DNA from: Buddleja alternifolia | Taxonomy: Eukaryota > Streptophyta > Magnoliopsida > Lamiales > Scrophulariaceae | Direction of reading: 5' to 3' | Length of the DNA: 64,000 bases | Assembly (NCBI GenBank): GCA_019426215.1 | Contig: CM033393.1 | Coordinates: 8,838,046 to 8,902,045, forward strand | In this document: piece after piece, positions 34,878 to 47,291 of the stretch | How positions within the stretch are numbered: position 1 is the stretch's first letter | Layout: every line of letters begins with the position of its first letter | Notes under the pieces: model-generated | Told to the model about the DNA's origin: nothing | What the model saw: only the letters and a program-made list of their open reading frames with translations | Database searches by the model: none | Translations under genes and position numbers: made by a program

Positions 34878-36278
34878 TTTGAGCGTAGTAAGGTTTGGAC
34901 GCTAGTACCAAGGCCAACTCACCAAGGTGTTATTGGAACTAGATGGGTCTATAGAAACATGATGGATGAGAATGGCGTTGTGATAAGGAATAAGGCCAGA
35001 CTTGTTGCTCAAGGTTATTTCCAAGAAGAGGGTATTGATTTTGATGAGACATATGCTTCTATCGCCCGTCTTGAAGCAATCCGCAAGTTTCTAGCGTATG
35101 CAGCTTTCAACAAGTTTACGGTGTATCAGATGGACGTGAAGAGTGCCTTCCTGAATGGTAAACTCCAAGAAGAGGTATATGAGCAACCACCAGGATTCAT
35201 CAACAGCCATGGTAAGGGTATAGTTTACAAGCTAGATAAAGAACTTTATGGGCTTAAACAAGCACCCCGAGCACGGTATGACAGTCTCTCTATTTTCCTT
35301 ATTGGTAAAGGCTTTTCAAAAGGTAGCGTTGAAACAACGTTATTTAAAATTACCAATGACGAAGATATTCTTTTCGTCCACATTTATGTTGATGATATTA
35401 TATTTGGTTCTACTGATAATTGTCTGTGTGAGAAATTTTCGAAAATGATGCAAGAACAATTTGAAATGAGCATGATGGGTGAATTAGCCTTGTTCTTAAG
35501 ATTACAAGTTAAACAACTCCCTAATGGCATATTTATTAATCAAGCTAAATATACACGTGATATGATTAAGAAATTTGGTATGAAAAATGCATCATCTTCA
35601 AAAATTCCAATGAGCCAAACACTTAAGTTAGATAAATATGAAAGTGGGAAGAAAATTGATATCACTAATTATAGAGGTGTCATTGGATCACTTCTTTATC
35701 TTACTGCTAGTAGACCTGATATTATGTTTTTGGTATGCATGTGTGCACACTTTCAAGATGATCCAAAAGAGTCACACTTAATTGCTACCAAGAAGATCCT
35801 TAAATACCCGAAAGGCACGCAAAGTGTGGGCTTATGGTATCCTAAGGATTCTCCTTTTAAACTAATTGTCTACTCATATACAGATTTTGGAGGTTGCAAA
35901 ATAGATCGAAAGAGTACTAGTGGTACATGTCAATTTCTAGGTGATAGGTTAGTTTCATGGCATAGTAAGAAACAACAATCGATAGCTACTTCTACAGCTG
36001 AAGCTGAGTATGTAGCCACAGGAAATTGTGCACTAGTGTTATGGGTGAGGCAACAACTTGGAGATTATGGTATAATCTTAGGTCTAACCCCCATTCATTG
36101 TGATAACCAAAGTGCCCTAGCCAATACTCAAAACCCTGCTCTTCATTCCAGAACCAAACATATTGACATTAGATACCATTTTCGTCGTGACCATATTCAA
36201 AAGAAAGATATCTCCATGCACTTTATTGGAATTGACAAACAACTGGAAGATATCTTCACCAAAGCACTCAACGAATAA
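34878..36278 (+). pseudogene. Copia C reverse transcriptase and RNase H
   Basis: The longest intact pol segment in the window is the 439 codons of 34959-36278. RT landmarks are GTRWVYRN just upstream, [29 protein letters not shown], and the catalytic YVDD at 35385-35396. [14 protein letters not shown] marks the RT/connection border. RNase H has the [14 protein letters not shown] region, STAEAEYVA and HCDNQSALA, then [10 protein letters not shown] and IFTKALNE before the stop. All catalytic acids of RT and most of RNase H are present, but the upstream deletion and stops mean it could only be made from a partial reading frame. Confidence 0.92.
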
Positions 36279-37165
36279 TGCTTTCTCGCTTTGAGAAGTG
36301 AACTAGGTATGATTGATTTAAACGCTTAATCATCATGCGTCATATTTTATTAGACATATAATTTAGGGGGAATCCACTTTACTTATGTCGAAAAGATTTT
36401 TGAAAAGTTGTTACAAGTTATCAAATTTAGGGGGAACCTTAAAATTGTACTTAAACATATCTGTAAGCGTCAATGATGAAAAACTTTCATATACATAGAT
36501 CATCAACGCTCATTATTATTTGTGCATAACATGTTAGATGCTCAAACATAAAAGGGTTTTGATCTCAAGCGTCAACGTAAATCTTACAATAGTTACAACA
36601 AGTGGTTTATATGCTAAGCGTTGAACTTATTCCATTCGACACTTAATATAAAATTGTTTATAAAACTCATGCATAATTTTTACACGCTTCTTGAAGTAGT
36701 GGATATACTCAAAATTCTATTTTTGACTCTATTTACACGCTTCTATCACATCAAACAGGCGGGTAATCAAACACTTTTCAAAATGACTGTTCAGAGTTAA
36801 CACGTGTTTGTGTAAGTGTCAGTGTACCATCAGGTGCATGCATTACACTTTGAAAATACCAAACGTTTTAAAATTTCAACTCGGACTTCAAGTCTTTATA
36901 TATGGGAGTTACCAAATGTAACTTCTCTCTCTTGCACAAAATTCGCGTCCGCAGTAAAAAATATTCATGGCTGAGATTTAATAACTTTACACGTGTCTAC
37001 ATCTTACTGAGATGAGAGAACACAAGTTTCAAAATTATCCAACTATGTCATTTAAAACACAATTTTTGCAGAAAAACTACTCACTTTTCCTCTCTGCAGA
37101 ATTACTCTTTATCTCTCTCTCTTTCTTTCAAAGCAATCTCAGTTCATCTCCTTCACAAACTTCCA
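36279..37165 (+). other. Copia C spacer between pol and the extra 3' ORF
   Basis: This non-coding stretch is colinear with 9570-10400 in B. It holds two copies of TTTAGGGGGAA (about 36362 and 36428) that resemble internal polypurine tracts, and a CT-rich run (about 37080-37130) just before the ATG at 37166. The region may provide splicing or re-initiation signals for the 3' ORF, but none can be proven from sequence. Confidence 0.5.
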
Positions 37166-39827
37166 ATGCCACCTAAGAAATCTACCGATACTTTTGCTGA
37201 GACCATTATCAAGGTCATTGAAGACCTTGTAGTGGACTGGAAATTTCTGTACGAACAGACTCAAGTTGATCTGACGAAGATAATGGACTCTGTTTCTTAA
37301 TCTGGACTGAAGACCTTCTTAACCAGATACTCCTATCTTTTTTCGGATGAAGTTGAATTCTTCTACAGATATGCTAAACTCTCAGAGGACAAGAAGTCTA
37401 TCTCTTGCCTCTTTTCTCTATCCAAGAGGGACTCCAAAGAATTCATCCTCTCTGCTGGCTCTATTGCCCAAAACTTCAAACTACCAAATCAAGGTGAAGC
37501 TTTGGACTCCATTACTGCTGAACAGATTGAAGAAGCTTGGACAAAGATCAGTGCTTATGACAATGTCCCGTACGAGCCTCATTTTGAGAAGAAGGATATA
37601 GTATCCAGATACAGATTATTGGCCGATTTCTGCAACAAATTTATGGAATGCAGAGTGGGTAATTTTGACAAAGTGAACCCAATGCAATTCCAGATGATGA
37701 CTGCTATACTCCTAAACATCAAGATCAATTGGAGTGATTATGTTTTCAGCAGATTTAGAGACTGCTTGAGCACCTCAAACAAACAATATGGCGTAATTCT
37801 CAGCGACCTACTTTTCAGAGCAGAATGCGTTAGTTCTTTTGGGCTTACTCATGCTATGTGAAAGATCTATGGGAAGTGAATCATCAGCAATCTCTTCCCC
37901 CCACCCCGAGTTGGAGGTGCTGCAAGACCTCTGTCTGAGCGTCAGGTTGTACGCGAAGCGACAGATGAAGAAGCTGAGCGTCCCGCTCAAGTGGAAACTG
38001 CGAAGCGTCCTACTGCTACAAAGAAGAGGGCTCCAAGAAAGCCTAAAACTCAAGCTATTCCTTCTCTTCACATGGACGATGAGGAAACCAATGAAGATTA
38101 GGAGGACAAGATTCCTTTGGTTAGGCAAAGGAAGTTGGAAGGAATCATTAAACAAATTGACTTCGAGGAACCAATCGCTGTTCCTCCCGCCCAAACGCTT
38201 AAGCTCGTTGAAGGAGTCAACATCAAGAAAATCTTCAAGCATTCCAGGACAAGCAAGCATCAAGCTGCTCCTGTTCCTGAAGAGCCTGAGATCGTTGAGC
38301 CAAGCGCTCAAGAAGTTGCTATTGAGATAAGATCTCAGGGTAAGTTTATTTCTTCTCGCAGCATTTCTTTTCCTACATCTGTAGAAGATCCTGCTCTTAT
38401 AGAGGATAGTTCTTATGCTACAACTATTATTCAAGTTGCTGCCAAAGCATCACTCGATATCCATCTGGATGTTGAAATGACAGACGTCATGGTTATTGCA
38501 CAAGATGCTGCCGCAGAAGTTGTTGCAATAGATGTTGAGGAACCTGCTACCAAAGAGGTTCAATCATCAACTCCCGTTTCGATCATAATAGAGGCACGCT
38601 CAGAAGGTTGGAGCGTTGCTGAAGATGTTATAGTACCAAGACAGTTCTTCAACCTGGACCCACTGAAGACAATTGATCATTCAATCAATTACATGCCTCC
38701 AGCGCTCGAAGAAGATTTCATTCCAGCAGGCTATAATGAAGAAAGATACATTACTGCTGAGAATGGAGTAGCCTCACTAATTAACATTGATCAGACCATC
38801 CGCGAAACCTTATTTGACACAGAGCTGACCGAAGTCAAGAAAGCATACTATTTGGCCGTCGAACTTGGTAAGTCTCCGGGTCAGATTGCTGCTTCTTTAG
38901 CTATCGACGAAGAAAAGAAAGGTGGTAGAACTCCAAGATCTGATATCGACTTAGGATATTATCGAGACATGGGGCACAACAAACCAACTGGTTTTGCTCT
39001 GAGAGACTTCAACATAAGAGTATATGAGACTTCAACAGAGGAACTCCTAAACAGAGAAGGCTACACCCACTTTCCTCATGTAGCCAACAGTGCCAAAAAT
39101 AAGAATTTAGCTCATCCTCTTCGTCTTTGGAAGAATAAAAGACTTCATGTCGGTGAGCGTCCAGCGTCTCTAACGGATGTGATTCAAGTAGAGGCTGATG
39201 CGTATTTTGACAGTGTTTGGAACGCCAGCTATCAAACAGACAAATACCGCTTTGAATCCATCGAGGATATTCACCATGAAGGCATCTGAGCATTGGTCAA
39301 TGCAGGTGCTGACTACTGCATGAATAAAGTCAACTGGAGTGAAGCGTACGCTGGCCATCAGTTTTCTTTTCAAGAATTGGTCAAAGCTGCCCATCTTTTT
39401 GCCATAGGCATGCATGAAAGGAAGCGTCAGTTCGCCAAGTATTGCCTAAAGAAGCGCCAAGAGCAAGTTGGGCCTGTTGTCAAGCTACCCTTAGTTCGTC
39501 AACAAATAGAGCAATTTTTGTGTCAAGCGCTGCACAGACTGTCAATCACTCTTCTCCGCTTCAATGCTCAAGCATCTACCGGTGGCAGCTCATCCGCATC
39601 TTGCTGAAACTTCTCTTTGAGCCACTGTGATGACAATTTTAGGTTGATGATGAAGATCATGGCCCCCATTCCACATTTTGACAAGATCTTCACAGAAAAC
39701 CTGCGAAAGCCCAACGGCTTGAGGATTCGCAACTTCCTTGATTATCCACTTCTACCATCTATCAGACAAGGAGTAAGCGACCATTATGCCTATGTTCTCT
39801 TCTTACTTGAACAGAATCAGGGCATAG

Positions 39828-41307
39828 TGACACGCGAAATCCTAGCAAGTATACTAGATCGTGCAAAGTAATAAAGTGGACTATTTAGCCCGGGGTGTAT
39901 CGTCTCCACAGGGACAATTGGATTCAATGCTCGTAATTGCTATATTACCTATTTCTAAGCTAAATCAATTTATAAGATGATAGGTGTTTATACTATGAAA
40001 ATAACTAAAGATAACTAAAATGATTATCAAGGTAATAAATCAAATGGGAAGAGGTGATTGGGTTATGATCCTACTATGTTCTATTCTATGTTCATGAACT
40101 CTCAATTATCCGGATTTTTAGAACGCTCTTGTTATGGCGAAACCCCCTAATGTATTTATTATTCAATCTCTTGAAATAACAAGCCTATACTAGTTAACAA
40201 CTTCCTATATCTCTATAGTGAAGATTGACTTAACTAACATGCATTTAGGTTCAAAGGAATTCCTTGTTTACGAAGATCCTACATTCAATCGGGTCATCTT
40301 ATCACAAAAAGCCACACAACGCAATCGATTCTATCTCTAGTCAATTGTTACGTTATGATGATTGATTTTTCGATCTCCCTTTATCTATTTCCTCTCGGTC
40401 TCAAGAAAAAACATTTTATCAAACACATGGTGATCAAGCATATGCAAGCATTAAGCACAAAATCAAACATGTAACAAGAATGTAATACATCCGGAAATTA
40501 ATGATTGATTAAACACAAAACATCACAAAGTATTCACATAACCCAATCAGAAAAATACTTAGCTCATACTTACAACAACAAGTGATTCAACAACTCTACA
40601 AGACATAATTGAAATACTAATCAAGAGAAAGAGTTGAATTACTCCCTATTATAAAGTGTGAATCCAAGCTTTGATGATGAAAATGATGATGATGAGAATG
40701 ATGATGGCTATTCAAGCTTCCTTAGGACTTCCCATGGCTCCCCCTTGGTGTTTTAGAGCATGTCTAGCCTTTTGATAAGTGAAGAATGTCTTATAAAGAC
40801 CAAAAACGGCGGATATAAAAATAGGGCAGCAGGGAATAGTGCCGCGGTGCTGTGCCGCGGCACAAAAAGTGCGAACCAATTTTTCCAAGCAAGACCGCGG
40901 TCCCGTGCCGCGGTCGTCTGATGCAAAATGCGCAGCTTTCGTATTTTAATCATAACTATCCCTACAGATGTCGGATTGAGGTGATTCAAGTTGCTACGTG
41001 AAGCTAAGACAAGGCTCTACAATATTGGAGAAGAAACCTTAATCTGATTAGGCTTTTAAGTTGACGAAAATCTCGTGTCTATATGAGCATTGTGTAAAAT
41101 CTTTCATCAACTATCTTCTTTTGTTTCTTTCTTCAATTTCAAGCTCAATTTGGATCTCCTTTCTCGTCTTTCATGCGTAAATCAACTTGTATCCTACAAA
41201 ACAAAATCTATACCAATCAAAGCATTATGAGGGATAAAAAGTGATCAAAGTAACGATCAAATCATATCACAATGGGGCATAAAATACTGTAAAATATGGA
41301 CTTATCA
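39828..41307 (-). repeat. Gypsy E1 3' LTR
   Basis: On the plus strand it reads from TGACACGCGAAATCC to TATGGACTTATCA. The adjacent AACTACCCCCCAAC (right side) is the polypurine tract of the minus-strand element. It carries GC-rich words GCCGCGG and ACCGCGG clustered at about 40840-40920. Confidence 0.93.
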
Positions 41308-42957
41308 ACTACCCCCCAACTAGGCTATGATCGTCTCGATCACTAAATGGCGAACAAGTACTCATAAGTTCAGATTTTACAACTTGGTTTGGGATCTTGA
41401 AAGGTTCATGTGTCAATAATCAAGCACGTAAAAGAATTAAACCCTCGAAAAATGATTATGACAAGTTACACTTTACCTAGAACACTCAACAATTTGAAAG
41501 CCCCCAAACATCTTCGAATCCATCTCGAAATCATGAACTCCAAATCCATTTTTATGTCTAGTGCACACTTTAAACAAGATTATGCAAACTCATTAGATAA
41601 TAAAAACATTAAGACACTTCAAAACTTTGCTAACCTATCGGTGTGCATGAAATGTGAAAGTCAAGATCAAAAGGTCTTTTTGGCTTGTAACGTAAGGCTA
41701 GGTAATGGCTTGGACGGGAATATATGGATAAAGCGACTAAACTCAAGAAAGCATACAACTCAATATCATCGAGCTAAACACTCACTTATCAACCGAATAA
41801 ATCTCCACATCTCGCCACTTATAGCTTTCTGATTTCTTTTCCCCTTGAACTCATAACCCCAAAACTTGTTTCTTTTGATGCTAGGGGTGGAAAAATGATT
41901 CCCAAACCAAATAAATCACATTGAAGCTCAGTTCGTAGCCAAGTCGAGAGAGAGTTCACATAATATATTTTTCGGTAACTTCCAATCTCTCGACTCTTTA
42001 GCCAACTTACAACATTTTATTTTCCTCTCTTTATTTCACATAAACTCAAGACCTCAAAATTTCTCAAAATCATCAAGAACAAACACACCTTTTAACCATT
42101 AATCTATGAGATTCGACACCCAAAACAAAGCATAAACCCAAATTAAGCCAAATGATATGAAGTTATATGCTCTCTTACTTGGGAAATAGACTTTGTTTTT
42201 CTTTCTTTTAGGCTAAAGGGTGGTTGGTGTGGCTTGCGAAAGAAAATTGAATGGTGGTTTTTAGTGTGCTAAACACACTCCATTCTTATGAATACGGCTC
42301 AAAATAAGGTCTAGAGATTATGTAATATCGTGAAGGCCAATTGTAAGGTTAAAGAAAATGAAAGATGGCCTAAATCATTTCTTGACTTCGCACACTCAAC
42401 ACACATTTCAAAGTTGACAAAATTGAACGCTCAATGCTTTAAATCCTCAACAATTCACATAAGCATGGCTAAAAAGGCTTTCACATATAAAGTACGACAA
42501 ATGATTTCATCTTAGATGAAGTAGAGACACTCAAACGAATCATGCTCCAAGCAAAAGTATAACAAATCATGAATATGAAATCATTGACTATCACAGTTTT
42601 CTAATCCCAAATCAAGCATGAAACTTAACAAATGAGTACAAGTTACACCATATCACCACATCACAATAAAATTAGGACGTCTACCCCCCAACTAATCTAG
42701 CACATTGTCCCCAATGAGCGGACAAACACATGTAAAGTAAAGGAAAGAAAGACGTCCCTGATGTTTGAATCTAAGTGATGTCCAAAACGCAAAAGAGCAA
42801 CAAGGCGAAGAGTCTGAAAAATAACGCCTAGCCAGCTGTGAAGTTAGAAAAACAAGAAGAGACAAAAAGCATCATCAAAACAACTAAGAACACTTAAAAC
42901 GAAAGAAACAAAACAAAAGAAAAAAATAACGAGAATGAAAGAAAGCATGTAAAACGT
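41308..42957 (-). other. Gypsy E1 non-coding interval between protease and 3' LTR
   Basis: This 1.65-kb AT-rich stretch begins with the polypurine tract (GTTGGGGGGTAGT on the minus strand, at 41308-41321). Open frames such as 41410-41832 on the plus strand show no recognisable motif and are antisense to the element. In complete Athila elements pol lies around here, so this is where deletion or replacement must have happened. Confidence 0.6.
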
Positions 42958-43010
42958 GGGTTGCCTCCCACGAAGCGCTTGTTTTAAGTTATTAGCTCGA
43001 CTCCTTTTAT
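42958..43010 (-). promoter_or_regulatory. Conserved box downstream of the gypsy protease ORF (E1 copy)
   Basis: The plus-strand GGGTTGCCTCCCACGAAGCG followed by CTTGTTTTAAGTTATTAGCT lies just after the protease stop. Nearly the same words occur at 56880-56935 in the diverged gypsy family E2, again just after the protease stop. Its role is unknown; a splice, frameshift or RNA-structure signal are possibilities. Confidence 0.5.
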
Positions 43011-43014
43011 GCTC

Positions 43015-43869
43015 TTAACCAATACCATTAGGGTCAGTTTCATGATTCTCCTTCATGGGTGTTGTTGACCAGGTCATCTTGCTACCACTTTCCTTAAACG
43101 ATCTTTGAACTCCTTTGATAGAATCAGCTTCAGAAACACCATTAGTTGAAGAAGACGGTTTAAAGGCATTGAAAACATTAAAGTTTACCGTTTCTTCCCC
43201 AACCGAAAATGTGAGCCTACCACGCTTGACATCAATAATGGCTTCAGATGTAGCTAGGAAAGGTCGACCTAGTATGATAGGCATTTCCACGTCTTCCTCC
43301 ATGTCTAAGACTATGAAATCCACCGGGAAGATGAACTTATCAACTTTTACGAGGACATCCTCTATAATCCCTCTTGGATACTTTATGGATCGGTCAGCTA
43401 ATTCGAGTGAAATGGTGGTGGGCTTTGGCTCTCCAAATCCTAATTTCCTGAAAAGTGAGAATGGAAGTAAGTTAATGCTCGCTCCCAAATCGCATAGAAC
43501 TTTAGGAAAATTGATAGAACCAATTTGACAAGGAATTGTAAAACTCCCTGGATCTTTAAGCTTAGGGGGAAGTTTATTCTGAAGTATCGCGGAACATTCC
43601 TCGGTGAGTGCAACGGTTGCATGTTCTTCAAGCTTGCGTTTGTTCGAAAGAATTTCCTTGAGAAATTTAGCATAGCTTGGCATTTGGAGAATAGCATCTG
43701 CAAAAGGAATGTTAATGCGCAATTGTTTAAACATTTCTATAAATTTGAGAAATTGAGCATCAAGTTTCCCGCTTTTTAGTGCCAAAGGAAAAGGTGGTCG
43801 TGGCTGTACAGGTTCAGGAGCAGTGCGGGAAGCAGATTCGCCGTTTTCCAAAACAGGTGACTGTGCCAC
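43015..43869 (-). pseudogene. Gypsy E1 retropepsin-type aspartic protease
   Basis: The minus-strand ORF of 284 codons holds the pre-protease helix INIPFADAILQMPSYAKFLK and then the protease fold. The motifs are VLCDLGASINLLPFSLFRKL (the active-site Asp, with Leu at the usual Ser/Thr position), LADRSIKYPRGIIEDVLVKV, and the IILGRPFLAT loop. It is normally fused to gag. The gag frame ends with a shift around 43776-43869, so this portion is out of frame with gag. The protease would cut gag in particles. All the motifs of this plant gypsy retropepsin group are present. Confidence 0.85.
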
Positions 43870-45545
43870 GGCATTGGGCCGCGGTTCGGAGTTATGCCGC
43901 GGTCTTGTTCTGAAAACTGCTTGTCCGAGATGGTGTGCCGCAGTTCAGTGCCGCGGTCCTCTTCTGAAAAATTGGACACTGGAATGTCAGACCGCGGCGA
44001 AGTGCCGCGGTTCAAGTCTGATTTTTGGAGATTTTCAGCACCAACGTTTTTACCACTTCTCAATGCGATGGCCTCAACCTGTTCTTTCGGGTTTTTCTCA
44101 GTGTCGCTAGGTAGTGATCCCGGTGTTCTACCTGAAAGTTGACTAGCCAATTGTCCCAATTGAGTTTGTATGTTGCTCACATTAATTTCAAGGTTGTGAC
44201 ACCGTTCATCATTTCTCCTCATATATTCATCAGTTTTCTTTACATATTGGAGCATCAATTCTTCAAAACTCTGTTTCTTTTCCTGTGGTTGGTAACCTCC
44301 TTGTTTGTGAAATGTGTTGGGTTGAAAACCCCCTTGGCGTTGAAATGGCGGTCTATCACCGTGTGTTTGAAACCCGGGAGGTTGCTTCACCACATTGTTG
44401 TTGTTACTCCATGAGAAGTTTGGGTGATTTCTCCACCCCGGATTATATTTTTCAGAAAATGGATCGTTTTGTGTCCTATTTGAATTTTGCATATAATTCG
44501 CATCTTCAACACATTTGGAATGATAAGATTGACTGCCATGTTAACACTCCGTAATGTGATGATTTCCACCACAATTTTCACACAACGTTTGCACTTGGTT
44601 TACCGAGGAATTCATAGCATCCAATTTCTTGTGCAATAGTTCTACTTGATTAGCTAGTGAAGTGGAATCTTCCACTTCATAAACTCCACTCGCCTTCTTT
44701 GGAAGTATTACTCTCTCGGTAAGCCATTGGTAGTTACTTTCCGACATTCTATCGATCATTTCACAAGCCGCTTGTGGTGGTAAATTCATGAGTGAACCAC
44801 CCGCAGCTGCGTCTAGATGAGTGCGAAGGCCGGGTCCAAGGCCTTGATAAAAGATGGTCACTTGAGTCCAAACTGCAAAACCATGGTGAGGGCATTTTCG
44901 GAGAAGTTCCTTGAATCTTTCAAGTGCTTCATAGAGTGACTCTCCCTCCATTTGTCGAAATCCTTGTATCTCAACTTTGATAGCGGCTGTTTTCCCCGGT
45001 GGAAAATACTTACTCAAAAACTTCTCCACCAACTGGTCCCAAGTATGAATGGATGCCGTTGGCAATGAGTCAAGCCAAGCTCTTGCTTTATCCCTCAATG
45101 AGAACGGAAAGAGTCTCATTCTAATGGCATCATCGGTCACTCCATTTTGTCGAAATGTGCTCAAATAGCTAAGGAACTTGGTAATGTGAGCATGTGGTGA
45201 CTCATCCGCCGTACCCCGATATTGTTCATTGGAAATGAGTTGAAGAATAGCCGGTGATATTGTAAAATTGTTTGCTTCTACCGTGGGTAGTACGATAGCA
45301 CCAGCGGCTCCATGAACAGTGGGTTGCATATAATCACGTAAAGGACGGGGGGCTTGCTCTTGTCTTTGTGCTAAAGTGGCAGCAACAGCGGCTTGAATTC
45401 CCGGGTCCTCTAAATTAACGGGATTGTTCCCTTCCATTGCCTCAAATTGATTCTCGTTTAAGCTTTGTGCTCGTCTTCTTCTATTGAAAGTGCGCTCGAT
45501 CTCGGAATCAAAATCTTCAAGGTTTCCTTGAGATGTGCGGGTCAT
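43776..45545 (-). pseudogene. Gypsy E1 gag
   Basis: It starts at 45545 (MTRTSQGNLEDFDSEIERT). The Ty3-type gag domain includes the AWLDSLPTASIHTWDQLVEK stretch, FLSKYFPPGKTA, and the Athila-typical ERFKELLRKCPHHG and IDRMSESNYQW. A decayed CCHC motif CENCGGNHHITEC is followed at once by an in-frame TAA (44541-44543). The same frame continues with the HPNFSWSNN motif and the late gag words PSDTEKNPKEQVEAIALRSG, then a frameshift before the protease. Both breaks make it non-functional as one polyprotein. It would have built the particle. Confidence 0.88.
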
Positions 45546-45787
45546 GCAATACTCAAAGAAGTCAACCTAACAATAGAATCAAAAGAACCAAAATTAAAAC
45601 GTAAAAACAGCAAACCAAATAGCAAAAACAGCAACTAAACCATAAAAACAACAAACCAAAACACAAAAACAGCAACTTTAGACGTAAAAACAGCAACTTA
45701 AAACGCAAAAACAGCAAACCAAAATGCAAAAACAGCAACTTAGTCTTAGAATAGATAAGTGAATTACAATATTAAATAACACAATTG

Positions 45788-45805
45788 TCCCCGGCAACGG
45801 CGCCA
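45788..45805 (-). promoter_or_regulatory. Primer-binding site of gypsy E1 (tRNA-Asp)
   Basis: The plus strand TCCCCGGCAACGGCGCCA equals the 3' end of plant tRNA-Asp, so the element's own strand is complementary to it. It lies six bases inside the 5' LTR. The same 18 bases occur at 53381-53398 and 59375-59392 beside the E2 LTRs. tRNA-Asp priming is characteristic of Athila. Confidence 0.93.
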
Positions 45806-45811
45806 AAAACT

Positions 45812-47291
45812 TGACACGCGAAATCCTAGCAAGTATACTAGATCGTGCAAAGTAATAAAGTGGACTATTTAGCCCGGGGTGTATCGTCTCCACAGGGACA
45901 ATTGGATTCAATGCTCGTAATTGCTATATTACCTATTTCTAAGCTAAATCAATTTATAAGATGATAGGTGTTTATACTATGAAAATAACTAAAGATAACT
46001 AAAATGATTATCAAGGTAATAAATCAAATGGGAAGAGGTGATTGGGTTATGATCCTACTATGTTCTATTCTATGTTCATGAACTCTCAATTATCCGGATT
46101 TTTAGAACGCTCTTGTTATGGCGAAACCCCCTAATGTATTTATTATTCAATCTCTTGAAATAACAAGCCTATACTAGTTAACAACTTCCTATATCTCTAT
46201 AGTGAAGATTGAATTAACTAACATGCATTTAGGTTCAAAGGAATTCCTTGTTTACGAAGATCCTACATTCAATCGGGTCATCTTATCACAAAAAGCCACA
46301 CAACGCAATCGATTCTATCTCTAGTCAATTGTTACGTTATGATGATTGATTTTTCGATCTCCCTTTATCTATCTCCTCTCGGTCTCAAGAAAAAGCATTT
46401 TATCAAACACATGGTGATCAAGCATATGCAAGCATTAAGCACAAAATCAAACATGTAACAAGAATGCAATAAATCCGGAAATTAATGATTGATTAAACAC
46501 AAAACATCACAAAGTATTCACATAACCCAATCACAAAAATACTTAGCTCATACTTACAACAACAAGTGATTCAACAACTCTACAAGACATAATTGAAATA
46601 CTAATCAAGAGAAAGAGTTGAATTACTCCCTATTATAAAGTGTGAATCCAAGCTTTGATGATGAAAATGATGATGATGAGGATGATGATGGCTCTTCAAG
46701 CTTCCTTAGGACTTCCCATGGCTCCCCCTTGGTGTTTTAGAGCATGTCTAGCCTTTTGATAAGTGAAGAATGTCTTATAAAGACCAAAAACGGCGGATAT
46801 AAAAATAGGGCAGCAGGGAACAGTGCCGCGGTGCTGTGCCGCGGCACAAAAAGTGCGAACCAATTTTTCCAAGCAAGACCGCGGTCCCGTGCCGCGGTCG
46901 TCTGATGCAAAATGCGCAGCTTTCGTATTTTAATCATAACTATCCGTACAGATGTCGGATTGAGGTGATTCAAGTTGCTACGTGAAGCTAAGACAATGCT
47001 CTACAATATTGGAGAAGAAACCTTAATCTGATTAGGCTTTTAAGTTGACGAAAATCTCGTGTGTATATGAGCATTGTGTAAAATCTTTCATCAACTATCT
47101 TCTTTTGTTTCTTTCTTCAATTTCAAGCTCAATTTGGATCTCCTTTCTCGTCTTTCATGCGTAAATCAACTTGTATCCTACAAAACAAAATCTATACCAA
47201 TCACAGCATTATGAGGGATAAAAAGTTATCAAAGTAACGATCAAATCATATCACAATGGGGCATAAAATACTGTAAAATATGGACTTATCA
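45812..47291 (-). repeat. Gypsy E1 5' LTR
   Basis: It is nearly identical to 39828-41307 and of the same length (1480 bp). It is the 5' LTR because the tRNA-Asp site adjoins its left edge on the minus strand. GCCGCGG words occur at about 46820-46900. Confidence 0.93.

Larger units (their letters stand above)
39828..47291 (-). mobile_element. Gypsy element E1, Athila-like, non-autonomous (gag and protease only)
   Basis: Two 1480-bp LTRs (39828-41307 and 45812-47291) enclose a 4.5-kb interior. The ends are TG...CA, and the flanking duplication CATAG is perfect (39823-39827 and 47292-47296). The primer-binding site is complementary to tRNA-Asp. The interior encodes gag and aspartic protease on the minus strand but no reverse transcriptase, RNase H or integrase; about 1.7 kb of apparently non-coding DNA takes their place. 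Comparing the LTRs by eye I count roughly 14 substitutions, so the insertion is young compared with its host C. Mobilisation would need a relative's enzymes. Confidence 0.95.

Noticed and set aside
41410..41832. 140-codon ORF on the plus strand inside gypsy E1
   Set aside because: It is antisense to the element, has no recognisable motif, and lies in the interval that has lost pol.
43894..44142. Cys/Arg-rich ORFs opposite the E1 gag-protease linker
   Set aside because: They are shadows of the CCGCGG word array on the strand opposite to gag.
45788..45805. Possible tRNA-Asp gene
   Set aside because: Only the last 18 bases of tRNA-Asp match. The rest of the cloverleaf is absent, and the site has the position of a retrotransposon primer-binding site. 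The same holds at 53381 and 59375.
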